A stretch of 64,000 bases of DNA from Erythrobacter sp. Lineage in GTDB: Bacteria > Pseudomonadota > Alphaproteobacteria > Sphingomonadales > Sphingomonadaceae. Location of the stretch: NCBI RefSeq assembly GCF_035194505.1, contig NZ_CP136573.1, forward strand, positions 2,777,001 through 2,841,000, read 5' to 3'. Made by a program: the position numbers and the translations under genes. Each line of letters opens with the position of its first letter. Position 1 is the stretch's first letter. A model generated the notes under the pieces. The model saw nothing but the letters and a program-made list of their open reading frames with translations, ran no database searches and was not told the origin of the DNA. Positions 1 through 8,788 of the stretch are shown here, piece after piece.

Positions 1-1438
1 GACCGGGCTCGAAGGCGGGTTCCAGGCAACGCGCGTGACCGAATATGACGAGCCGCAGGCGGTGATCGGGTCCTATCTCCACCGCTATGCCTATCCCGAT
101 TACTGGAAGCTTCATGTCGACCAGAACGGGCGCGAGCTGAAGAACTGGACGCGTGGCAAGACCTTCGACGGCGAGATGTCGGGCGAAACCCAGCCGCTCG
201 AACAGTTCCTCAACGTCCATGAAGGCACGCCTGACCGGGTCGGCTGCTTGCAGCTGCGCGGCGAATACATGTTCGTGGCCGAGGGCAAGGGCGGCTTTGC
301 CGTCTATGATGTCGCCTCGATCGCCAACAAGGGCGTCTCCGAACGCATCCTCAAGGGGCCGTTCTCGGCGCTCGGGCATGACACCAGCGTGAAGACCAGC
401 AACGCCACCTGCATGGCGCTCGCCACCAACCAGCCGATTGCGCCGACCCGCAACACCGAAAAGATGCGGGAGATGAACCAGGAGCAGGCCTTCAAGCCGA
501 TCTACAACTACGCCGTCGTGACCGACGCGGTGGAGGGGCTGATCCTCGTCAACGTCAACACGCTGGCCGATGGCGAATTCCGCAACAACCAGCTGCGCCG
601 CAAGACCTTTGCCGATGGCTCCAGCGCGTGGAACCCCGACGGGGTGCTCGACGGGGCGCAGCACATCACGCTGGCGGGCGAGGTGGCCTATATCACCGCG
701 GCCAAGGGCCTCGTGGTGGTCGACCTCTCCGATCCCGCTACGCCGAAACTCGCCGCTGTGCGCCCGCTGCGCGGAGCCAAGGCGAGCGCGATGCAGTTCC
801 GTTACCTGTGGGTCTCGGATGCCGACGGGGTGAAGCTGTTCGACGTCACTTCGATGCGCAATCCGGTCGCGGTGCCTGAAGCCACCGTGCCGCTGGCCGA
901 TGCGCGGCGGATCTATATCGCGCGCACCTATGCCTATGTTGCCGCCAAGGGCGATGGCCTCGTGATCCTCGACGTCAAGAACCCGCGAGCCCCCCGCATC
1001 TTCCAGAAGGTGACGCTGGGCGGCAGCCTCAATGATGCCGAGGACGTGATCGTCGCCACCACCAATGCTTCGCTGTTCGCCTATGTCGCGGACGGCAGGA
1101 ACGGGATGAAGGTGCTGCAACTCACCAGCCCGGACAGCCAGCGCAACTTCTACGGCTTCAGCCCCGCGCCGGTGCCCGAGCTGATCGCCTGGGCGAAGAC
1201 GCCTTCGCCCGCGATTGCCCTGTCCAAGGGCCTCGATCGTGACCGTGCGGTGGACGAGACCGGCGGGCAGATGGCGGTGTTCGGCCGCCTCGGCTCGCGG
1301 CCCTTCACCCGCGAGGAGATGGAGCAGCTGTTCATGACCCGCTCGGGCGTGCCGTGGAAGGTCAGCGACGATGTCGACATGCGCCGCTGGGTTGGCCGCG
1401 GTGCGCAGGGCGCGCAGCGGGCGGCCGCGCGCAAGTAG
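1..1438 (+). CDS. LVIVD-repeat protein, 5' end outside window (partial)
   Basis: The frame is open from the first base of the window, so the gene begins upstream and at least 478 residues of its C-terminal part are seen. An internal GTG near base 35 is probably not the start. The sequence holds several repeats of the LVIVD type, for example 'LVVVDLSDPATPKL' and 'LVILDVKNPRAPRI', separated by about 45 residues, as in beta-propeller-like surface or periplasmic proteins. No haem motif or catalytic motif is visible in this part. It converges on the phosphoesterase/decaheme genes. In related genomes such proteins often accompany multihaem cytochromes, so a structural role in the same redox locus is my inference. 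The true N-terminus and any signal peptide cannot be judged here. Confidence 0.75.
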   Translation, partial: TGLEGGFQATRVTEYDEPQAVIGSYLHRYAYPDYWKLHVDQNGRELKNWTRGKTFDGEMSGETQPLEQFLNVHEGTPDRVGCLQLRGEYMFVAEGKGGFAVYDVASIANKGVSERILKGPFSALGHDTSVKTSNATCMALATNQPIAPTRNTEKMREMNQEQAFKPIYNYAVVTDAVEGLILVNVNTLADGEFRNNQLRRKTFADGSSAWNPDGVLDGAQHITLAGEVAYITAAKGLVVVDLSDPATPKLAAVRPLRGAKASAMQFRYLWVSDADGVKLFDVTSMRNPVAVPEATVPLADARRIYIARTYAYVAAKGDGLVILDVKNPRAPRIFQKVTLGGSLNDAEDVIVATTNASLFAYVADGRNGMKVLQLTSPDSQRNFYGFSPAPVPELIAWAKTPSPAIALSKGLDRDRAVDETGGQMAVFGRLGSRPFTREEMEQLFMTRSGVPWKVSDDVDMRRWVGRGAQGAQRAAARK

Positions 1439-1443
1439 ATTGC

Positions 1444-1463
1444 GGGGCCGCCTCCGCGGCCCC
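1444..1463 (+). terminator. GC hairpin after the LVIVD gene
   Basis: A perfect 8-bp stem (GGGGCCGC / GCGGCCCC) with a 4-nt loop starts 6 bases after the stop codon. There is only a weak T stretch further on, so it is a probable but not textbook rho-independent terminator. Confidence 0.5.
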
Positions 1464-1571
1464 GTCCTCGGCGCTGTTTCAATCCCTGCGAGATTGAGCG
1501 CCTGCGGCTCGCGCGCGTGCGCTCGCGGCCCGTCCTGCGGCGGGCCGATGAACTTCTATGTATCGATGCAA

Positions 1572-1601
1572 GGTAGTAGCGGTGGCAGCAGTGCTACTAC
1601 C
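1572..1601 (-). terminator. hairpin at the end of the phosphoesterase gene
   Basis: GGTAGTAGC and GCTACTACC form a 9-bp stem around a 12-nt loop. The stem overlaps the TAG stop of the minus-strand phosphoesterase gene. It could end the minus-strand redox operon. No T run follows. Confidence 0.4.
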
Positions 1602-2478
1602 GCTCGGCGAACATGCCTGCGATCATCGGTTGAAGGCCGGCGTGGAAGCGCGCCAGCACCTGCCAGTCGCCCACCCTCTCGTAATGCGACACGAGGCTCT
1701 CCCCGTCCCAGCGGTGGAGCGCATAGGTCGGCGGTTCGGTGGTGATGAGCTCGCGGTCATCGGGCACGTTCTGGTCGATGGGCGACAGGTCCATCGCCAC
1801 CAGCGGCGCGACCGAGGGTGTCACGCCGAGCGGGATGCCGGCAAAGCTGGTGGTGATCTGGCGGTGCAGGTGCCCGCAATGGATCGCCTGGACCTGCGTC
1901 TGCCCGGTCAGCACTTCGCGCAGCCGCTCGATCCAAGGCTCGTTCGGGGCCGGGTCCATCCAGTCGATCCCGGCAACCACCGGCGGATGGTGCATGAAGA
2001 TCAGGGTCGGCTGATCGGGCGCTTCGCCGAGGCGATCGGCCAGCCAGCGTCCGCGCGCCTCGCAGAAGGCTCCGCCGTGGCGACCGTCTTCCAACGTGTC
2101 GAGGCAGATGATCCGGAGGCCGAGCGGCGCTTCGACCACATAGTGCAGAAACCCGCCATCGGCCGTCTCGACATGAGGGAAAGCGCCCAGCAGCCCTGCG
2201 CGGCTATCGTGATTGCCCACCATCGGTAGGATCGGGAAGGGCACATCGCGGATCAACTCGGCGGTCTTGGCGAAGCTTTCCGTGTCGCCATGATCGGTGA
2301 TGTCGCCCGATAGCACCAGCATGTCCGGCCGGTTCGGTCCATCGAGCAGGCGGGCGAGTGTCGCGCGGAAGCGGGTGAGATTGAGCTCTTCGGGCTTTTC
2401 CTCGGGGGCAAAGCCGACGTGAATGTCGGTCATCTGTGCGATCAGCACGGTCCCTGAGGAGGCGGCGGCCCGTTCCAT
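1597..2478 (-). CDS. metallophosphoesterase, CpdA-like (putative cyclic-nucleotide phosphodiesterase)
   Basis: A 293-residue calcineurin-fold phosphoesterase with all the metal-ligand blocks in order: TDIH (near residue 17), SGDITDHG, GNHD, MHHPP and CGHLH. This arrangement and length match class III cyclic-nucleotide phosphodiesterases such as CpdA, though general metallophosphoesterases share it. It is cytoplasmic by sequence, with no signal peptide. The ATG lies 2 bases after the stop of the FHA-decaheme gene and has an AGGAAA-type ribosome site, so it is the last gene of that operon. The upstream flavoprotein carries two cNMP-binding domains. A role in removing their ligand is therefore attractive but inferred. 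Confidence 0.85.
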   Translation of the reverse strand: MERAAASSGTVLIAQMTDIHVGFAPEEKPEELNLTRFRATLARLLDGPNRPDMLVLSGDITDHGDTESFAKTAELIRDVPFPILPMVGNHDSRAGLLGAFPHVETADGGFLHYVVEAPLGLRIICLDTLEDGRHGGAFCEARGRWLADRLGEAPDQPTLIFMHHPPVVAGIDWMDPAPNEPWIERLREVLTGQTQVQAIHCGHLHRQITTSFAGIPLGVTPSVAPLVAMDLSPIDQNVPDDRELITTEPPTYALHRWDGESLVSHYERVGDWQVLARFHAGLQPMIAGMFAER

Positions 2479-2480
2479 CC

Positions 2481-4274
2481 CTATTTCCTAGCGACCCCGC
2501 TCACCACTGCAACCCGTGCTTTTAACGGAGGCGGTGCGGGCGCGCGTTTGGGTTCGCGGCCCTGGGGCGACCATTGGCCGGCGGGCACGTGATAGGAATG
2601 GCACATGGCGCATTCGGAGGGGACGATCTTCTTGGTCTTCACCGCCGTCGCGCCAAGGTGGCAATCGCGGCAGGACTTGAGATCGGGGATCAAGAGATCG
2701 CTGGCCGCCTTGGAGGTGTCCGCCGAATGGCAATCGGTGCATTCTTCCTTCTTGTGCGCCTCGTGGTTGAAATAGCCGCTGGTGAGGAAGCGATCGGGCA
2801 GGTTGACCGGCACGAGATCGGCCTGGCCCGTCCTGCCCCGCGCAGGCAGGTGGCATTCGGTGCAGATTCCGCCGGCTGACAGCGCGTTCGACAGGCCGAT
2901 ATAGGCGCGCACCGGGCGGCCGAAATCGGCGGCATAGGCTCCGCTGCCGCCGAAGGCGCCGGGGCGTTGGCGATTGCCGCCCAGCACCGGGCGCGGGCCG
3001 GTGGTGATCCGCGCAAGATCCTCGGCGAGCTGCTTGATATTGCCGTGGCGCAGCTTGCTGAACCCGCCCGCGCCGCGGCCCGAGACGAGGCTGTGGCAGC
3101 TTTCGCAGGCGTTCTCCATCTCGACCGGCTTGAACCCGATCTTGTCCGCATTCAGTGTGTGGCAGTCCTTGCATTCGAGCGGATTGCCATAGCGCGGAAG
3201 GCTCACCGCCATCCGCGCCGCACCGCCGCGCGCGTCCATGTGAACGTCATGCGGGAACTTCAGCCCGCTGCGCTCCACCGGCTTCGTATCGAGCGAGGCG
3301 CGCACGGGCTTCGCGGCACCGAAGCTGGCGAAGTAGACCGGGCGGAACTGCGGGTGGCCCTTGCCGAAGTCATGCGCATCGGCGAGCTTGGTATCGGTGA
3401 GGCGGCTGTCCAGATCCTTGTGGCAGTCCGAACAGAAGGCTTCGTCGCCCGCCTTCTGGCGCACCGGACCTTCGTGTTCGGAGTGGCACGAGACGCAGCC
3501 CAGCGGGCCTTCCTTGCCCAGGGCCTGGCCGATCCGCCATTGCAGCGCCTCGCCAGCGGGCAGGGACGGCATGCCCTTGCTCTGGCGTGCCATGGCCGCG
3601 TGATCGGCGGTTTCCTTGTGGCAGCTGGCACAGGTTTCGTCCTGCACGCTCTCGAAAGCGGCGACGTGGCAGCTTTCGCAATTATCCTTGAGGCTGTGGT
3701 GCTTCAGCGACAACGCGCCCGGATCCCATGCGGCATCGAGCACCACCGTTCCCGGGGTCTTGCCGGTGGGATCGACCTTGGCCGGAGCACGCAGCAGGAA
3801 GCTCGCGACCGGCACCATCAGCAGCAGCAGGACGATCGCGCCTGCCAGAATCCAGCTCGTCGCCCGCTTGCCGGGGAGCACGCTGGCAAGGGTGAAGCCG
3901 CGCAGGGCATCGCCCTTGCCTTCATCCTCGGTGACTTGGCGGATGATGATGGCGATATTGCCATCGGCCTCGCGGGTGATTGCGAGCCGCGCTGCGCCCA
4001 GCGCGATCTCGCCGCCGGTGCGCGGATCGATCGTGCCTTCGGTGACCACCCGGCCATCGAGCCCGAAGCCCAGCGTGCCAAGCGCCGCTGCCGCCAGCGT
4101 GCCATCGCTCTGCAAGGCAAGGCGCACGTGGTTCTGCTCCACCGCCAGATCGGGCAGGTGGATGTCGTTCTCTGCCGCGCGGCCGATGGTGAGCGCCGTC
4201 TGCTCCACCACGCGGTCGCGGACGATCTCGCGTCCGGCGGCGGTGAAATCGATGGTGCGGATCAGGAATGCCAT
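2481..4274 (-). CDS. FHA-like domain / transmembrane / decaheme cytochrome c fusion
   Basis: This 597-residue protein has three parts. Residues 1-110 resemble an FHA domain: GR at 31-32, then N-D-I-H-L, and a conserved H at 49, but the usual Ser before that His is replaced. A single membrane segment lies near 141-162. The rest holds ten CXXCH haem-binding motifs (near residues 199, 215, 260, 281, 368, 390, 471, 512, 535 and 555) of the cytochrome c3/c7 multihaem type. The FHA-like part should be cytoplasmic and the haems periplasmic. I chose the ATG at 4274 because GAGGAG lies 7 bases upstream; an earlier in-frame start would overlap the neighbour. It is 10 bases downstream of the cytochrome b gene. 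It is likely the periplasmic electron carrier of the locus. Confidence 0.88.
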   Translation of the reverse strand: MAFLIRTIDFTAAGREIVRDRVVEQTALTIGRAAENDIHLPDLAVEQNHVRLALQSDGTLAAAALGTLGFGLDGRVVTEGTIDPRTGGEIALGAARLAITREADGNIAIIIRQVTEDEGKGDALRGFTLASVLPGKRATSWILAGAIVLLLLMVPVASFLLRAPAKVDPTGKTPGTVVLDAAWDPGALSLKHHSLKDNCESCHVAAFESVQDETCASCHKETADHAAMARQSKGMPSLPAGEALQWRIGQALGKEGPLGCVSCHSEHEGPVRQKAGDEAFCSDCHKDLDSRLTDTKLADAHDFGKGHPQFRPVYFASFGAAKPVRASLDTKPVERSGLKFPHDVHMDARGGAARMAVSLPRYGNPLECKDCHTLNADKIGFKPVEMENACESCHSLVSGRGAGGFSKLRHGNIKQLAEDLARITTGPRPVLGGNRQRPGAFGGSGAYAADFGRPVRAYIGLSNALSAGGICTECHLPARGRTGQADLVPVNLPDRFLTSGYFNHEAHKKEECTDCHSADTSKAASDLLIPDLKSCRDCHLGATAVKTKKIVPSECAMCHSYHVPAGQWSPQGREPKRAPAPPPLKARVAVVSGVARK

Positions 4275-4284
4275 CGCTGCCTCC

Positions 4285-5166
4285 TCACCAATAGAAGAAC
4301 ACGGAGATGACATGCGCGGTCAGCGCAGCGATCAGGGCGATGGTGAGCGGCACATGGATGTAGAGCCAGATTTCCAGCATCGCACGGATGCGCAATGCGC
4401 CGCGGATCTGGGCAAGCTGTTCGCTGCGCTTTTCGAGCAGCCCGGCAACCCGTTCCCGCGCTTCGCCGCCGCCGCCCATGCCCGCCAGCGCGCGGGCTGT
4501 GGCGCAGCCGGGATAGCGGGCCGTCAGCCGCGCGATCAGCCCACCGGCAAACACGTCCTGCCCCAGCGCTTCGATAACCAGATCGGCCTCGGCCCGGCCC
4601 AGCGGCTGGGCGGCGCTTTCCAGCTGGCGCTCGATCGCGGTCAGCGCGTCGAGCATCTGCTTGCGCGTCATTTCCTTGCGGTTGGCCGAAAGGCTCTGCG
4701 GCAGGGTGGCATAGACCACCACGCCGTAGATGCCGGTGGCGATCACCAGCAGCATCAGCACATAGGCGAGGGTGTGGACGTTCCAGCCGATCTGGAAACC
4801 GGTGTGGAGCGTTCCGATGACCACCAGCGACAGGCCGAGATAGACATGGGCGCTGGTCCACGCCTTGAGGCTCCATGCGCCCGGATTGATGCGCCGCTTG
4901 CGCACCCCCAGCAGCGACAGCCAGATGATGAGGCCAAAGCCGATCGTGCCGAGCGTGTAGCCATACCAGCTGCCGCCATTGGGGCGGGGCTGCTGATCGA
5001 TCAAGAGATAGCCCGCCGCCGCCGTGACGCACAGCGCCAGCGCGATCCATGCCCAGCGGAAGCCCTTGTGCTTCAGGAAGCTGACGTGATCGGAATCGCG
5101 CCGCTTTTCGTCCTGGCTGAAGCGCCCGGTGCCCCCGATTTTGCCGTCTGGTGCCTTGCTCGCCAT
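4285..5166 (-). CDS. small membrane cytochrome b-like protein
   Basis: A 293-residue protein with about five transmembrane helices: near residues 38-57, 69-88, 104-123, 129-153 and a C-terminal one ending in VISVFFYW. Histidines in the third, fourth and last helices (AHVYLG, GTLHTGF, HTLAY, YIHVPL, TAHVIS) are suitable ligands for b haem, as in di-haem membrane cytochromes. A roughly 80-residue cytoplasmic segment separates the last two helices. The ATG overlaps the TAA of the upstream flavoprotein by one base (TAATG), so translation is coupled. It would pass electrons between the cytoplasmic Fe-S protein and the periplasmic decaheme protein; this is inferred from order and topology. I do not recognise a named family. 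Confidence 0.8.
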   Translation of the reverse strand: MASKAPDGKIGGTGRFSQDEKRRDSDHVSFLKHKGFRWAWIALALCVTAAAGYLLIDQQPRPNGGSWYGYTLGTIGFGLIIWLSLLGVRKRRINPGAWSLKAWTSAHVYLGLSLVVIGTLHTGFQIGWNVHTLAYVLMLLVIATGIYGVVVYATLPQSLSANRKEMTRKQMLDALTAIERQLESAAQPLGRAEADLVIEALGQDVFAGGLIARLTARYPGCATARALAGMGGGGEARERVAGLLEKRSEQLAQIRGALRIRAMLEIWLYIHVPLTIALIAALTAHVISVFFYW

Positions 5167-7703
5167 TACTCGGCGTCCTCGGCAAGCTTGGTGAAGGTCA
5201 GGAACTTGTCGGGCGATACGCGGATGGCCGCGCCCGTCGGGCAGGCGCGCACGCAGGCAGGGCCGCCGTCGATGCCGGAGCACATGTCGCACTTGATCGC
5301 CAGCTTGGCCTTGGCGACCCCTTCCTTCTCGGCCTCCTTCTTGCGCCAGCCATAGGGTGCCTCGCCCGGGCCGGGCCCCTTGCCGAACAGCATCCACTGG
5401 AGCAGGCTCGGCTTCTTGGGCGGCTTGGCGTCCATGCGGATCACGCCATAGGGGCAGTTGCGCTGGCAATTGCCGCAGCCGATGCAGGTCTCGTCGATGA
5501 AGACCTCGCCATCCGGGCCGCGCTTGATCGCATTGGGCGGGCAATCGGCCATGCAATGCGGATGCTCGCAGTGGCGGCATGACGTCGGCACGTGGAGGTG
5601 GGCATAGGTGCGCCCCGCCTCGCGGTCGAGGCGCGAGAGGCCGTCATGGCTGTCGGCGCAGGCCTTTTCGCAATTGTCGCAGCCCACGCACAGCTTTTCA
5701 TCGATGAGGAGCACGTCGGTCGCCTCGCCGATGCCGTTGTCGACGAGGAACTGCGCGGTCTGCGAATAGAGATCGACCGCGCCGGAAAACTCGTCCTTGC
5801 GGCTTTCGATGAAGGCGTTGGTGGCGCGCCGTCCGGCCATGTCGGTCAGCGCACGTTCGCGCAGGCGCGGGTTCTTCTCGAGCAGCGCGAGAAAGCCTTC
5901 GCCCGGCAGGCGGATGACTTCGGACTTGATCGCGGCCTTCACCGTCGCGGTGCGGGTGCTGCCGTCGATCACCGCCATTTCCCCGAAATAGCTGCCCGCC
6001 GGCAGATAGGAGAGGAACACGGGACGATCGCCGATCGCCTTCTCGACGATCATCGATCCGCGGCGGATGATGTAGACATCCTTGTCGTCCGCGCCTTCGG
6101 TGACGATCACCTCGCCCGCGCGCTTTTCGAGCACCTGCGCGGCTTCCACCAGCGGCGCGACATCGTCGCGCGTCAGGCCCGATCCGAACATCTGCAGCAA
6201 TTGCCGCTCGATCGAGATGCGTTCGATTGCTTTCTTGGCCGACGGCACCTGCGATTGCAGCTTCAGCGCAGCAAGGCGCGAGATTTCGACCACGACGGTG
6301 TCTTCCGCCGCCCGGATGGTTGCCCCGCGGCGGCGGCCCGAGATGAGGCCGACTTCGCCGAAGATCGATCCGGTCTCGATCGGAATGGTGATCGACGGGT
6401 CGGCCGGATTGACTTCCACCGCGACCGATCCGCTGGCGATCCCGAACAGCGATGATCCGGGCGCGTTGCGCTCGAAGATCACCTCGCCCTTGCGGAAGAA
6501 ACGCGCGTCGGAATCGAGCATGAATTCGCGCATCTGCAGCGGGTTCATGCCGTTCAGGATCGACACATTGGCGCGCAGGAATTCGAGCCATTCATCGGTC
6601 GAGCGATTGCCCGGCAGGGCGGCGAACTTGGCAGCGATGATCGGCTCGTCCGCGGGTTTCAGCGCGGTATTGCCGTTGATGAACTCGATGACGTCATAGC
6701 CCTGGTTCATGCAGTGCTTGATCAGCGGATAGCCCGCCAGCGCGCCGATGACGAAGATGCCGGGCGCGGTCGATTCGAACACCGGCGACAATTTGGGGAA
6801 GGCGGTGCGATCATTGCTCGAAAATTCGATCCCGCATTCTTCCACGAAGGCGCGCGGCGGGGCCGAGCCGATGCGGGCGATGATCCGGTCGCACGGGATG
6901 CGGATTTCGCCGTCACGGGTGGTGAGCGTGATGAAGCCGGGTTCGATCGACTTGGTCTCGCTTTCGGTGCGGACCATCAGCTTGCCGGCTTCGTGATCGG
7001 CCATCAGCGTGCTGACGTTCGCCGCCTTGGCGGTGGGGAAATCGGTGCCGCGGTTGAGAATCGAGACGGTGTTGCGCTGTGCCGGATCCTCGGCAAGGCC
7101 GCGCGCGTTCTCGATCCCTGCATCGCCCGTGCCGACGATGATGATGTGCTCGTCGACATATTCGGCCGGATCATCGAGCTGGTACTGCACATGCGGCAGG
7201 TCCGCGCCCGGGCATCGCATCCGGTTGGGATTGCCCTGCGTGCCGATGGCGAGAATCACGTTCTCGGCCATCACCGTCTCGCCATTGGTCAGCTCGATCG
7301 CATAGGGCGGGGCGTGGCGCTGGATTTCGCGGGTGGTGGTGCTGCCGTCGCGGGCGCGAGAAACGAGCGTCTGCACCGAGCCGGGGATTGCATCGCCCGT
7401 GCCGCGGATCGCTTTCGCCTCGGCCATGTATTTGACGTTGACCTTGTGGCCTTCGATCTGCTCGTCCCAGGTGCCGAGGATCACCTCGCGCTTGCCCGCG
7501 TCGAAATCGATATCGGAGCGCAGCACCAGATTGCTGGGCGTCGCCATGACGTGCTTGCCCTTCTGGTACTTGTAGATCGTGTCGGAGAGGTGATCGGTCT
7601 TTTCGAGCAGGACATGGCTCAATCCCAGCGCCGCTGCACGCGCAGCCGCACTGAGTCCCGCAGGACCCGATCCGATGATCGCGACTTTGAACATCCCGCT
7701 CAC
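5166..7703 (-). CDS. FAD/NAD(P) oxidoreductase - 2x cNMP-binding - 4x[4Fe-4S] ferredoxin fusion
   Basis: An 845-residue multidomain protein. Residues 5-345 are a thioredoxin-reductase-like flavoprotein with GSGPAG (11-16) for FAD and GTGDAG (191-196) for NAD(P)H; the paired redox cysteines of thioredoxin reductase are absent. Residues about 380-490 and 505-615 are two cyclic-nucleotide-binding domains. Both keep the phosphate-cassette FGE and an Arg: 'FGEVGLISGRRRGAT' and 'FGEMAVIDGSTRTAT'. From residue 672 there are four cysteine clusters typical of DmsB/HybA-type polyferredoxins: CVGCDNCEKAC, CRHCEHPHCMADC, CIGCGNCQRNC and CDMCSG...CVRAC. The GTG at 7703 has AAGGGGGG upstream; an ATG at 7694 is the alternative start. 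It is first in the operon with cytochrome b, decaheme and phosphoesterase. Likely role: cNMP-gated electron transfer from NAD(P)H to the membrane (inference). Confidence 0.88.
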   Translation of the reverse strand: MSGMFKVAIIGSGPAGLSAAARAAALGLSHVLLEKTDHLSDTIYKYQKGKHVMATPSNLVLRSDIDFDAGKREVILGTWDEQIEGHKVNVKYMAEAKAIRGTGDAIPGSVQTLVSRARDGSTTTREIQRHAPPYAIELTNGETVMAENVILAIGTQGNPNRMRCPGADLPHVQYQLDDPAEYVDEHIIIVGTGDAGIENARGLAEDPAQRNTVSILNRGTDFPTAKAANVSTLMADHEAGKLMVRTESETKSIEPGFITLTTRDGEIRIPCDRIIARIGSAPPRAFVEECGIEFSSNDRTAFPKLSPVFESTAPGIFVIGALAGYPLIKHCMNQGYDVIEFINGNTALKPADEPIIAAKFAALPGNRSTDEWLEFLRANVSILNGMNPLQMREFMLDSDARFFRKGEVIFERNAPGSSLFGIASGSVAVEVNPADPSITIPIETGSIFGEVGLISGRRRGATIRAAEDTVVVEISRLAALKLQSQVPSAKKAIERISIERQLLQMFGSGLTRDDVAPLVEAAQVLEKRAGEVIVTEGADDKDVYIIRRGSMIVEKAIGDRPVFLSYLPAGSYFGEMAVIDGSTRTATVKAAIKSEVIRLPGEGFLALLEKNPRLRERALTDMAGRRATNAFIESRKDEFSGAVDLYSQTAQFLVDNGIGEATDVLLIDEKLCVGCDNCEKACADSHDGLSRLDREAGRTYAHLHVPTSCRHCEHPHCMADCPPNAIKRGPDGEVFIDETCIGCGNCQRNCPYGVIRMDAKPPKKPSLLQWMLFGKGPGPGEAPYGWRKKEAEKEGVAKAKLAIKCDMCSGIDGGPACVRACPTGAAIRVSPDKFLTFTKLAEDAE

Positions 7704-7815
7704 CTATCCCCCCCCTTTGCGGATAGATCGCACCCCTGCCGCACACCATAATCAAAAGCGGCCCCGATGCCAGAGCGAATTGCCCGTTTTTGCGCGCGAT
7801 GCTAGCGAAGGGCGC

Positions 7816-8766
7816 ATGGGAACGACGGAACCATCCGCTCAGGGCGGATCATCGAAAGCGGGCTGGGTATTGCTGGGGGCGGCGCTGCTGCTGGCTGCGG
7901 GCTCGATCGGCTATAATGTCTACGAGGGGCAGGCGAGCGAAGAGGCTGCGCCAGCGGGCGAGGGCGGGGAGCCGAGCATCGAGCAATTGCGCGCTGCCGC
8001 CGAAGCCTCGACCAATGATGCAGGGCCGTGGAGCGACCTTGCTTTTGCCTATTTCCGCCAGGGCCAGTTCAAGGAAGCATCGGACGCCTATCGCCGCGCG
8101 GTGGAAATCGCGCCGGACGAGGCGGTGCTGTGGTCGGCGCTGGGCGAATCGCTGGTGATGGGGAGCGCGCGCGATCCGCTCCCGCCTGAAGCGCTCGCCG
8201 CTTTCGAGAAAGCCCTGTCGCTCGATCCGCAAGACCCGCGCTCGCGCTATTTCCTCGCCGTGAAGAAGGATATCGACAAGGATCACGAGGGCGCGATTGC
8301 CGCATGGCTCGATCTGCTCGCCGATACGCCGCAAGGCGCGCCGTGGGAGGCAGACCTTGTGCGCACGATCGAACAGGTCGGGCAGATGAACAAGATTGAT
8401 GTCGCCGCCCGCCTTGCCAAGGCGCAGGAAGGGCGCGGCCCGGCGATCATCGCGCCGGGATCGGGCAGCGTCGCGGGCGATGCGGCCTCGCCCAATGTCC
8501 GCGGGCCGAGTGCGGCGGATGTCGCCGCGGCGAGCAGCATGAAGCCCTCCGAACAGCGCACCATGGCCGAAGGCATGGTCGCCCAGCTTGAGGAACGCCT
8601 CAAGACCCAGCCTAAGAACCCCGATGGCTGGGTGATGCTGATGAGGAGCCGCATGACGCTGGGCGAACCGGCCAAGGCCAAGGCCGCGCTCGATGCTGCG
8701 ATCAAGGCGAATCCGGGCGATGCGGCGGAACTGAAGCGGCAGGCTGCCGCGCTGGGGATCAGCTAG
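7816..8766 (+). CDS. membrane-anchored TPR protein, CcmI/NrfG-like
   Basis: A 316-residue protein with an N-terminal membrane anchor (about residues 14-34) and tetratricopeptide repeats in the periplasmic part, for example around 'FAYFRQGQFKEASDAYRRA' and a C-terminal repeat ending at 'AALGIS'. The layout matches the TPR part of cytochrome c biogenesis proteins CcmH/CcmI/NrfG, which hold apocytochrome for haem ligation. It is divergent from the flavoprotein operon, so maturation of the decaheme protein is a reasonable guess. The ATG at 7816 is preferred because an AAGGG site precedes it and the frame upstream lies in the divergent promoter region. The sequence does not fix the function beyond a TPR scaffold. 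Confidence 0.72.
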   Translation: MGTTEPSAQGGSSKAGWVLLGAALLLAAGSIGYNVYEGQASEEAAPAGEGGEPSIEQLRAAAEASTNDAGPWSDLAFAYFRQGQFKEASDAYRRAVEIAPDEAVLWSALGESLVMGSARDPLPPEALAAFEKALSLDPQDPRSRYFLAVKKDIDKDHEGAIAAWLDLLADTPQGAPWEADLVRTIEQVGQMNKIDVAARLAKAQEGRGPAIIAPGSGSVAGDAASPNVRGPSAADVAAASSMKPSEQRTMAEGMVAQLEERLKTQPKNPDGWVMLMRSRMTLGEPAKAKAALDAAIKANPGDAAELKRQAAALGIS

Positions 8767-8768
8767 GG

Positions 8769-8788
8769 CGGGCGGCGGTTACCGCCCG
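8769..8788. terminator. hairpin between convergent genes
   Basis: CGGGCGG and CCGCCCG form a 7-bp stem with a 6-nt loop in the 12-base gap between the TPR gene and the convergent CHAT gene. The CHAT stop codon lies in the loop. There is no T tract. Confidence 0.4.
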
